Part shown: positions 55,384-64,000 of the stretch, piece after piece
Layout: each line of letters starts with the position of its first letter
How positions within the stretch are numbered: the stretch's first letter is position 1
Origin: Plutella xylostella
Lineage: Eukaryota > Arthropoda > Insecta > Lepidoptera > Plutellidae
Assembly: GCF_932276165.1 (NCBI RefSeq)
Contig: NC_063999.1
Span: forward strand, 5,272,501-5,336,500
Direction: 5' to 3'
Length of the DNA: 64,000 nt
The notes under the pieces: model-generated
Seen by the model: the letters and a program-made list of their open reading frames with translations, nothing else
The model's database searches: none
What the model was told of the DNA's origin: nothing
Translations under genes and position numbers: made by a program

Positions 55384-56938
55384 GACTCCGTTTACATATA
55401 AATCTATTATAAATTCATAATCGCTTCAATGTTTTAAGTTCATTCAGTATTCAGTCGATTAACCCCTCACATCCCGAGAAATCAGACACAACTACATAAA
55501 AATCTACTGTGTCTCGTTTACCAATGGGTCACCGGGACGTAAGCGGTTAACATATTATTATTTAATAGCGTTATGTAGGTACCGGTAAATAATAAAATAA
55601 CGTATGTACTATTATACAGTTACGAATAATGGTCAATATTTACACTGTGTTTCCGTGTGTTAAACGGTTTTACCCTCCTCGATCCGACTCTGTAAACTCA
55701 TGAATATTACCTTTATTTTCCGTCTACGTGAAACAATGCCAGGGTTTTTTAACATTTTGTCATGTACGGGCAGTGGACGTACCATTGTCCGTACTCATTT
55801 TTAAAAGCATTCCTTTTTTTAATATGATAAAGGTACTTATACTCTGCCCATTATATTATTGGTTTTTTGAAAATTCGAAATCCCATTCATATTTGATGAC
55901 TGCAAAGGAAAACCAACTTCACTTACCAGGCATAAGGAAACGTCAAAAATACAATAAAATAGTGGAAGCACTATACAATGATTTATTTCTAGTTATGATA
56001 TAAATGCCTGTCCTTATACGCTATAATTATCTTCAGTTAGCCCGCTAAGTATATTAAAGAAAAATCAAAATAGCAAGAACCCTGTTGATTAATTAGATTC
56101 ACCCGTTTGGTAGAATTAAAAAAAATAATATACTATTATATACCTATGTATATTTTATGACTACTTGATCCTGAAACTTACATAACGTCGGACGGCTTTT
56201 AACCTTACCATAATTGTTAATGACATCAAACGACTATACTATAGAGCCACTTAAGAGTACGTAAACAACTAGTGCACAAGGTATAAGTACAGAATTACAG
56301 ACGTTAAGCCAACGATACGGGATTAATACTGAGATAAGGTTAGAATACCTATAACATGTGGACTTTAGATTATGTAATACTTAGTACGTACATGTATATC
56401 TCTTACGTCATAATTAAGTAAATACCTAATCAAAGATCATCTTTCGTTGTCTAATGATGACGGTAAACTATTTTTTTGGTATTGATTTGATAAACAATAC
56501 TACTACTACTCTATGTAATGTCTGTTTTTTTTATTTGCAGGTATTTAATGTGGCTACGAAGTCAACTAAAGTTACTATCTAGTAATCTAGTAGCAAGTTA
56601 GTATATTTTTACTATTTTTGTATAGGTACCAAGCGAGACCACGTACAATGTCCAACTGAATACAATCATTATCAATTGAATGGCAAGGCTGAATGAATGA
56701 CCTTGATAAATTGCAACTATTTAAAATAGATCAGTAAATCAATGCGGCAAACTAATGGTGAGACTTCAATATTGGTCTCCTCATCTGCGTAGAACTGACA
56801 AAGGGAGACCGAGGTTAGACTTTGTAAGTGCTCTAAGTACAACTTAGGAATCGGCTAAAAGGCCGTTTTCACAAGTGAAATCACTTAATTATAACGTTAT
56901 CTAGACCAAAAATGAATGAAAACTTTACACTCCCAGAT
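55384..56938. other. No gene recognised
   Basis: One 91-codon frame (55728-56003) is AT-driven and lacks recognisable domains. A polypyrimidine tract with TTTGCAG at 56535-56541 looks like a splice acceptor, but the frame after it closes within 14 codons and no donor follows. Confidence 0.4.
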
Positions 56939-56941
56939 TTA

Positions 56942-57080
56942 GGGCCACTTGCACTAACATAATTATTAAATCTAGATTTAGTGTTAAATCTCGATTTAGT
57001 GTATAATATTATATGGACTGGCGTTTCTTAAATCGAGATTTGACACTAAATCTAGATTTAAATGTTTGTGCAAGTGGCCC
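56942..57080. mobile_element. MITE with TTA duplication, copy 2 (GGGCCACTTGCAC family)
   Basis: GGGCCACTTGCACTAACATA and ATGTTTGTGCAAGTGGCCC are the ends; TTA flanks both sides (56939-56941, 57081-57083). Each arm holds the self-complementary AAATCTAGATTTA and an ATCTCGATTTA / TAAATCGAGAT pair, so arms can pair with each other or within themselves. Confidence 0.85.
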
Positions 57081-57330
57081 TTAGCCAAAAGTCCCTTGAA
57101 ATTCAAAATTCGGAACGAGGCACCAAAGCGTAGCTAATCGCTAGGCACCGCTCGACAAAACACGGTACAGCGCCGCTACGGCCGTTTTACGTACTAATTT
57201 GTACTACGAAGCCACTAGGCTTACGTTGAACGCATGAAGTAGCTTTAGGTTCTATAGGGGTGTTGTATTTCATAGCAGGATTATTCACTTGGTGTAGTCG
57301 CGATATCTTTCTAGATCGTATTACTCTAGA

Positions 57331-57480
57331 GCCGTGGGAAATAAGACCTCATCTTCTCATTCGAGAGGCTGGGGATTCAAATCATGGCATGTAACTACCC
57401 ATAGATTCTCTTTTCAATTACGGAATCATCCCACGTACTTTTACGGTATTTCGTGAGGAAACCTAGAACCTAGAAATGTA
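57331..57480 (+). mobile_element. tRNA-related SINE of a second family
   Basis: GAGCCGTGGGAAATAAGACC, TTCGAGAGGCTGGGGATTCA (B-box-like GGATTCAAATC) and TTTCGTGAGGAAACCT match, in order, the reverse-strand element at 63270-63463. Confidence 0.6.
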
Positions 57481-57499
57481 CCCTAAGTGTTCATGTCCA

Positions 57500-58668
57500 T
57501 TCAAAAGCAGCAAAACGGCTCGTTATCTATCACGTGAGAACAAATGACATAGAGTGAAAATCGGGTGGCTCGCTTGCGACTTGCGAATCACATGTGACTA
57601 TCCCTTCGGGAGTTGCAGTCGTAAGTATAATGTATTTTAGTAAAAAAAAACAGTTTACGCAAAGGTTTAATCTTCTACAATGCTATAGATGGATATTAGA
57701 ACACCCATTATGCCTTTATATAGTTTAATTTCCTCTCGAATGCGCCATTGTTACTATTGTTAGTATCTAACTCCATATATCTCTAGAAACGCCACGCACA
57801 CGCTGCAAGTTATTAAAATTTCTTTGTGATCTCGCCTTTGCCGTCAAAACTTTACATCACCAGTAGGAAATTATCCATAGATAAATTATTAAAGTTACGA
57901 GTAAGTATAATGTGGAATACAATTTCATGTTCTTTGATAAATTTTTATTGAAAACAAACAAAGTAAACGCAAAACATGAAAACCCTGACTCCCAAACTAG
58001 GTAACCCTGTATCTTGATAGTCAGTGCCTTCCCAGTGTAGAGTACCTTCTTAATTATTTATAGCGTGTTACAAAAAAAAATATAATAAAAGCGCTACTAA
58101 CTTATTCGTAGCGTATTCGGTAAACATAACTCTATCTGATGATGACACAATATAAGCAGACAGTAAAAGGAATAATTCAATAGGTACTTACCCCTTAACT
58201 CGGACCTTTTGTGAGTACCAAGGCAACCCGCATAATGGCCTCTTCAACAAAGTTCACAATCCAAGGCCATCTAAGTACTTACCTACCTCAATACATAACA
58301 TATAAAAATCAGTCAAGTGCGATGCAGAGTCCCTTTAACTCCAAAGGATTCTATTATCATAAATAGTATATAGGTAAATAATGATTTTTTCGATTTTACA
58401 CATTTTTAATGATCATTATCATTATTACATATATATATATTTATTTATTTTTCGTCACAGAATATTATTATTAATACAGATTTTTATGCGCAAAAGTTGT
58501 CTAATTTTTTAATAATCGTACTTATATCGTCGGCGTTTATCGCTGCGGTAAAAGGATAAATAAGTCAGAATAGCATCAGTAGCTGAAATATACTATTTGT
58601 TACTAAGTAAGTAGGTACTTAAAAGTAACTTATTAGGTACAGCTTTGTCCCTAGAATTTCTTGAATAA
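57500..58668. other. No gene recognised
   Basis: AT-rich; no frame with recognisable content and no repeat pair seen, apart from a TATATATATATATTTATTT run near 58430. Confidence 0.4.
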
Positions 58669-58669
58669 T

Positions 58670-59035
58670 TAACCGACTTCGAAAAAAGGAGGAGGTTCTC
58701 AATTCGTCTGTATGTTTTTTTATGTATGTTCACCAATTACTCCGCCATTTATGGACCGATGTTGAAAATTCTTTTTTTGTTGCATTGGGTTGAGTTCAGG
58801 GGTGGTCCCATTTTTTTCAGAATTTTATTCCACCCCCAAGGGTGGGTAAAGGGGTAAAAACAGGGTATGAATTTCCATTTTCGGCACCTATTAGCCGATT
58901 CTAATGAAATTTAGAACATAAATATACTTCTTATAACAAAAAAATATGATGGTGACCTTGAGCTGATCTGATGATGGAAACGGAAGGCAGTCAAGGGAAA
59001 TCCTAAACTACCTCGTGTTTAGGCTTGAATGATTC
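58670..59035 (+). repeat. Widespread lepidopteran repeat (AACCGACTTCGAAAAAAGGA type)
   Basis: Opens AACCGACTTCGAAAAAAGGA then GGAGGTTCTCAATTCGTCTG, and includes CACCAATTACTCCGCCATTT and CCACCCCCAAGGGTGGGTAA. This opening is seen in many lepidopteran intergenic repeats; the end is placed where similarity fades. Confidence 0.6.
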
Positions 59036-59108
59036 GTATTGACTAGTAGGACTTATTGGTATCATTTGCATCTTAATTTTGATTGAAAATAAACTAAAAA
59101 GAATAAAA

Positions 59109-59363
59109 TAATAATTTAAAAAAAAAAAACTACTAAAAAGTAAGAAATAATTTAAGGTTCACCAATTCTATGTGACAGTACAAATATACCTAAGCAGGAA
59201 CTGTGCTGTTTTGATGTTGGTGCGGTGACAAAGTAATCTGAATAAATATGGCACCAACTTCAAAAAAGAACAGTTCCTGCTTAGGTATATTTGTACTGTC
59301 ACATAGAATTGGTGAACCTTAAATTATTTCTTACTTTTTAGTGTTTTTTTTTAAATTATTATT
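59109..59363. mobile_element. 255-bp foldback element
   Basis: ACTAAAAAGTAAGAAATAAT, TTAAGGTTCACCAATTCTAT and GTGACAGTACAAATATACCT with AAGCAGGAACTGT are mirrored at 59260-59363. Arms are about 95 bp and nearly perfect; the loop is about 60 bp. Confidence 0.85.
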
Positions 59364-60366
59364 TAATTTTCTACAAATATTCAGTAGCAAAGGCCACGTG
59401 CAACAACTAGTTACGTTATAATCCTCGACTTCCAGGAACATCAATCCGATTCTATACTTTGAATCTAAAACCCTTAACAAGCTAAACCTAATTAACTTTA
59501 AGTATGTTATAATTAACATCGCTTTGCACATGCCTGAGTAGATTAATAATTATAGAGTTACAGTATATTTATGAGAATCAAAAAATTAAAGCTTAACTTG
59601 AATATCTCAGTTGTGAAAGCAGCAGTAAGAGGCAGACATAATAAATACTTATGTGTTAACATTCAATTTCACTATCGTTCCTCTTCCACAGCATTGATCA
59701 TGTAAATGTGAATATTTTTCTTAAGCCTTAACCAGATAAAGAACATTTTGTTGAAATGCGTCATAAAGTCATGATATTACAGCTCCTGAAGATTTCAGAA
59801 ATTAAATGAAATGAAATATCTCTTTACTTTACCATTTTGCTTGGTAACATAGGGTTCCGGAACTATGGACCGGTAAAAAAATAACAAATACTAAAAGCTG
59901 CGGCAAAGAAAACGCTTTTGTATGTTGGGACATATTATATTAGTGAGTACCAATTTTAATACCAAGAAAATAATAATTACGGCTACGTGCCCTCAGCTAT
60001 GCAAATTGTATCACGGTAAAAAAATATTGTCAGCTTCTTACGTATACCAAATTTTTGAAAAATCTGTTACGTTGTTTTTATTTAAAAAAAACATACCTAC
60101 CGATGTAATATCAAGTAGCATAACCAGCACCAATTTATCATTATCTTTTCGGATGATATAATTTTAATATGCCTTAAAATCAGTGCATTGATTACTTATG
60201 GATGCAATAAAAGATTGAGTATTGAGTATCCTGTTTAATTTAGTTAGGTAATTTAAAATAAAAAAATAACATTGAATAATTTATAAAGCTGTCACCGCGA
60301 GCTTTGCAACGTCTTTAAATTATGGTCTCCCCGTAGCAGTTAGCTTAGTTGTATTTGTTTAGTTAG

Positions 60367-60931
60367 AAAAACCGGCCAAGTGCGAGTCGGGCTCGCGCAC
60401 AAAGGGTTCCGTTTACAGTTAAATCAACCTATCTCAAAAACTATAAGAGATACTTTGATCAAACCAAAAATCGTTGAAAGAGTTAATTAGCATGCATCAC
60501 CTCTATTTTTTTTAGAATTTTATACCCCGTAGTTATAAAAATAGAGGGGGGGGGGACATACTTTTTACGACTTTGAGAGCTGATATCTCAAAAACCGTTC
60601 AATTTAAGAAAAATGTTTTTTAGAAAACTTTATATCATTTTAAAAGACCTTACCATTGATACCCCACACGGGTATGTACATCGAAAAAAAAAAATTCATC
60701 CCTCAGTTACATGTATGGGGGGCCCCACCCCCAATTCTTTTTTTTACTATTTAGTGTCATATTTTTGTAGCGGTTCATACAACACATATTCCCATCAAAT
60801 TTCATCACTGTAGTACTTATAGTTTCCGAGTAAATCGGCTGTGACAGACGGACAGACGGACAGACGGACAGACGGACATGACGAAACTATAAGGGTTCCG
60901 TTTTTGCCATTTTGGCTACGGAACCCTAAAA
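60367..60931 (+). repeat. Widespread lepidopteran repeat (CGGCCAAGTGCGAGTCGGGC...CGGAACCCT)
   Basis: Starts AAACCGGCCAAGTGCGAGTC, GGGCTCGCGCACAAAGGGTT, contains GATACCCCACACGGGTATG and (GACAGACG)n at 60845-60880, and ends GGCTACGGAACCCTAAAAA. The start AAGGGTTCCGT and end ACGGAACCCT form short inverse repeats. A fragment (AAGGTTCCGTGCGCGAATGA) also lies at about 36094. Confidence 0.7.
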
Positions 60932-62619
60932 AGTACACTAACATTTTCCACTACGAATAAAATTGGTTAGAGGTAGAAATTGCGGAATTTATAAAATAAA
61001 GCCACATTTACGTGATCTTTGTTTACAATGAAGCCTCTAAGCCTTGTGCTGCCGTGCCGCCTCCGATGTTGCATACTAAAACTATTCTCACTGGCCAATT
61101 CCGGACACCATTGCAACTCTGAAGATAAATATCCACGAGTTGTTCTGAATATACATACAAGTTTTTGCAAAAGTGGTATACTTACTAAGCCAAAAAAGGG
61201 CTGATTCTGAACAACTTTTCTGGTACTAAAATTGCTTCTACAATAACTTTGTTAATCATGTGACTTTTTTATTAAACGGGGTAACTTGATAAAAAAAAAT
61301 TGAACTAAAAACGTATTTGTTTAGAAGTTTTTATGTTTTTGTTTCAATACTGTCGTATTATAGCATCAACGCCAACTAAAGATGTCCCTTTATTTTTTAT
61401 TCTTTAAACATTTATTTTTGTAAACGTAAACACTTTTTCAAAAGAAACAAATATAAGGGAAACGAATGAACAAACCCAATCCCCTGAGATTTGTTTCATT
61501 AGAGAGTGAAAAACTAATAGATGCTGGGATTTGTTGCTCTTGCTTTGTTTTTCTTAAAATAAATTAAACTCTAAAAATAGTTAAGGATAACAAAAATTGT
61601 GCTTAAATTAACCATTTATAGAGGTGGGTCTTTCACATCCTAATTTGACTTTTGCTGCGAGGGTATCAATACTTATAAGTATCAATATTGTATGTTTCGT
61701 TTTTCTATTTATTTTTACGCAAAAAACTACAAGTTAACCGAATTGAATATAAAAAACCGGTTCCTATATCAACCATTTTTATAGTTCCATTAACCCCTTT
61801 TAAAGTAAACAGTTAAAACACAACCTAATTCCGATACAATACGGAACATATGCACTACAGAGTGGGTTCGCAAAGTTAATTGTAGGCGATAGGCAGAGAC
61901 TAAACGGATTAGATGAGTAATAAAACGAACTAATGGACTTCTGCGATAGTGAACAAGCCAGACAGTGCTCCAACTATAGTCAAAAAGGCGAAAGTACAAC
62001 TCTGCTTTAGTACGAATCAAGTAACAAGTGCTATGACAGTGAAGAGTCATAGCAGCGGGAATTGGTACCAAAACTACAATAGTAGGTATCGAATGAGTAA
62101 AATGTGACCACTGTGTTTTTCAAATGTTAGTATAGTGTAAATGTAATTTATACAACCTTTGCATTAACTTTGGACTTGAAAGAAAGAAAGAAAGAAAAAT
62201 ATTTTTATTTGCCTCCATAACACATATTAAAATGAAAATAAACTAAAACTAATAATAAATTAGAGACTGCAGGGCAGCAACGCAACGCTGTTTTTCAGCC
62301 TGTCCCTGTGCATGCACTTACGTTAAACATAATTATGCAAACAAACAACGGAACTTGTATTAAACACACTATATATAAACAATAGTAAACAGTATATTGC
62401 ATCGCTTAAATCAAAATATAATAATAACATCAGGTGTCCATAATTGACTTGCCTATCATTGCCTATGAAGTTCTATATTTACTGGAAATCTAGCAACAAG
62501 AACACAAGAAATGGCAACCATAGTGAATATTATGTAGATAATAGGCTTAATGAGAAATTATCTGATCGAAGTTGACTAACAGTAACAATATGAATGATTA
62601 TTTCAATGATTTTTTCAAA
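60932..62619. other. No gene recognised; a LINE-end-like stretch at 62180-62340
   Basis: A 58-codon ATG frame at 61028-61204 begins MKPLSLVLPC and has six cysteines, but it borders repeat-like sequence and has no supporting signals. (GAAA)n at 62179-62197 followed by TTTATTTGCCTCCATAACAC and ACGCTGTTTTTCAGCCTGTC resembles the 3' UTR of the 30000-31150 LINE. Confidence 0.4.
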
Positions 62620-62826
62620 CTCACGGGCAATGAAAAGGTTCCACTGAGAAAATCATACATTTACTTTATGACGCCTTCTGCAACATTGAAGTACATTTAA
62701 CGGAGCAATAGGATATTACCAACTAAATACAATCATGTATATTGTTCAAATTTTAAATTAAATGTAAAAAAAAATTAAGTCGTTTGGCTTTTTGTGAGTG
62801 GAACTACCTATTTCAATGCCCGTGAG
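62620..62826. mobile_element. 'GCAATGAAAAAGTTCC' TIR family, copy 5
   Basis: Left end CTCACGGGCAATGAAAAGGT, right end TTTCAATGCCCGTGAG. The interior has TTATGACGCCTTCTGCAACA and TTGAAGTACATTTAAC, as in copies 2 and 3. Confidence 0.7.
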
Positions 62827-63035
62827 GCAACGTAAACAAAAAGAAGAAAACTATAAATACTTACTATCACAAATCTATAAAAAACAGTTTTGTGTTGTGG
62901 TAAATTCAAATACAAACACTCTAGTTTGTGGTTTGAGCACTGCTTGCAGTCATTATACTGCATCCGGTAAAGTTTAAATGCATGCTGCATATCTTTATAA
63001 ATAAACTCACGTTATTTTAATTGCTACAAGCATAA

Positions 63036-63077
63036 AAGTTAGACTTACTGCCTGAAACAGGAAAGTAAGTCTAACTT
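63036..63077. repeat. Short hairpin
   Basis: AAGTTAGACTTACTGCCTG and CAGGAAAGTAAGTCTAACTT pair over about 19 bp with two mismatches around a 3-base loop. Confidence 0.6.
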
Positions 63078-63269
63078 CATAATCAAGCTAACGGATATTA
63101 TTATGTATGTAGTAACTTATTACTAACGTACTTACTAAAAAACAATTAATCACCGAATGGATAGTCACAATAGTGAGAGCCACTTTTCGCAGCACATTTG
63201 TACTCACGTGGTAGGTTGCGAACCATATCGCCGTTTTGGAATAAGTAGGTATAATGCACTTAGGATACA

Positions 63270-63463
63270 CATCTAGAATGTAGATGTGCAGGTTTCCTCA
63301 CGATGTTTTCCATCACCGTAAGAGCAAGTGGTATTATTGTACTTTAACTTCTTAATTGAAAACACAATTGAATGAATTCATTGGTACAGGCCAGGATTTG
63401 AACCCACGGCCTCTCGGTTGAGAGGACGAGGCCTTATAGATTACGCCACCACCGCTCTTTATT
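63270..63463 (-). mobile_element. tRNA-related SINE, second family
   Basis: On the minus strand: GAGCGGTGGTGGCGTAATCT (A-box-like), CCGAGAGGCCGTGGGTTCAA with B-box GGTTCAAATCC, and CATCGTGAGGAAACCTGCAC. Same block order as 57331-57480. Confidence 0.75.
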
Positions 63464-63923
63464 AAAAAAAAAATCTTATAAAATATGTAGGTAGGTAGGT
63501 ATTATATTATTTTTTATGCAACGGATATTATAAGGCTTTCGTTTTGAATGATTAATTAATTATACTCAGAGAATCGAACTCCTAATAGAGTAATAGAAGT
63601 ATATTTTCAATTAACTTCACATTAGTCAATTAATCTCAAATTAGCATTGAAACACGATCTAGACAATTTCAGTAGATAAAGTGGACAGAAACTACATTCA
63701 AAGTCAAAACAAGAACACTAATTGAAGTGGTGGCCATTACTGGGCGCTACCCACAAGGCTATAATTGATAGCCTCTGAAAGCAAGCCAAATAATGCAATT
63801 GGACAGTGTGATTTTGTAGTTTTAACCATGAAGTTTTTATTGATTATTCCATGTTTTTCACTTAATTAATAGTGCTTTTATGGTCTCTATAACATTAAGA
63901 AGTAGGTATGCTTTATTATACTA

Positions 63924-64000
63924 GACGGCTGAATGGTGTAGTCATGTAGTGGTTAGTGACCCTGACTGCTATGCCGAAGGTCCCGGGTTCGATTCCCGGC
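63924..64000 (+). mobile_element. tRNA-derived SINE, copy D, cut by window end
   Basis: GACGGCTGAATGGTGTAGTC then ATGTAGTGGTTAGTGACCCT and GGTTCGATTCCCGGC. Compared with copies A and B, nine extra bases (about TCATGTAGT) duplicate the A-box core. Confidence 0.85.

Noticed and set aside
55728..56003. 91-codon frame
   Set aside because: AT-driven, Phe/Leu/Lys-rich without motifs or splice context.
56535..56585. Second exon of gene 3 after TTTGCAG
   Set aside because: Acceptor-like, but the phase-0 frame stops within 14 codons without a donor. It could only be a terminal exon, and evidence is lacking.
60845..60880. CRISPR-like direct repeats (GACAGACG)n
   Set aside because: Simple tandem repeat inside a common lepidopteran repeat; no spacers, and CRISPR arrays are not expected in an animal genome.
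61028..61204. Cys-containing 58-residue secreted peptide candidate
   Set aside because: The N-terminus is only weakly signal-like, and the flanking bases (GGGCTGATTCTGAACAAC) look repeat-derived. No promoter or poly(A) context.

Overview
The window is animal nuclear DNA, most likely from a moth or butterfly (Lepidoptera). It is AT-rich, genes are split by GT-AG introns, and intergenic and intronic DNA is filled with short tRNA-derived SINEs, truncated LINE 3' ends (RTE-like and jockey/CR1-like) and many TIR/foldback elements that resemble lepidopteran repeats. The species cannot be told from sequence alone.

Two complete protein-coding genes can be assembled by hand. Both lie on the + strand and are tandem paralogs of the SLC46 / proton-coupled-folate-transporter-like branch of the major facilitator superfamily. 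Gene 1 (491-6662, six exons, 499 aa) and gene 2 (12894-25894, five exons, 519 aa) have the same split codons at every shared intron, and their internal exons have identical lengths (102, 222 and 157 nt). The one difference is an extra phase-0 intron in gene 1 (2181-2437) that divides the 222-nt block into 83 + 139. Both are inferred to be 12-helix plasma-membrane or endomembrane carriers of small organic solutes; the substrate cannot be read from sequence.

A third gene probably starts at about 42043. A CpG-rich island carries an Inr, an MTE-like block and a DPE at the canonical spacing, followed by a leader and a short first coding exon (42202-42273) with a consensus splice donor. No downstream exon was recognised, so 42.3-64 kb may be a long intron or intergenic DNA.

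Layout: 1-490 flank of gene 1; 0.5-6.7 kb gene 1; 6.7-12.9 kb intergenic, with a MITE, a 1.1-kb TIR element carrying internal motif repeats and a 1.07-kb foldback; 12.9-25.9 kb gene 2, whose introns hold LINE fragments and a 1.65-kb foldback; 26-42 kb repeat-rich DNA (SINEs, RTE tails, a CR1/jockey LINE fragment, a TIR element, a mariner-like scrap); 42-64 kb the first exon of gene 3 followed by a dense field of TIR/foldback elements.

The most notable observations are: (1) the same roughly 177-bp hairpin MITE in the same orientation about 90-120 nt downstream of the stop codons of both paralogs; (2) the TATA-less composite promoter of gene 3, with a start-stop uORF just before its ATG; (3) the TIR element at 7927-9051 with a 4-bp target duplication and repeated copies of one motif; (4) two large foldbacks able to form roughly 500-600-bp hairpins, one of them within the gene 2 primary transcript. 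No complete transposase, CRISPR array, rRNA or functional tRNA gene was found.
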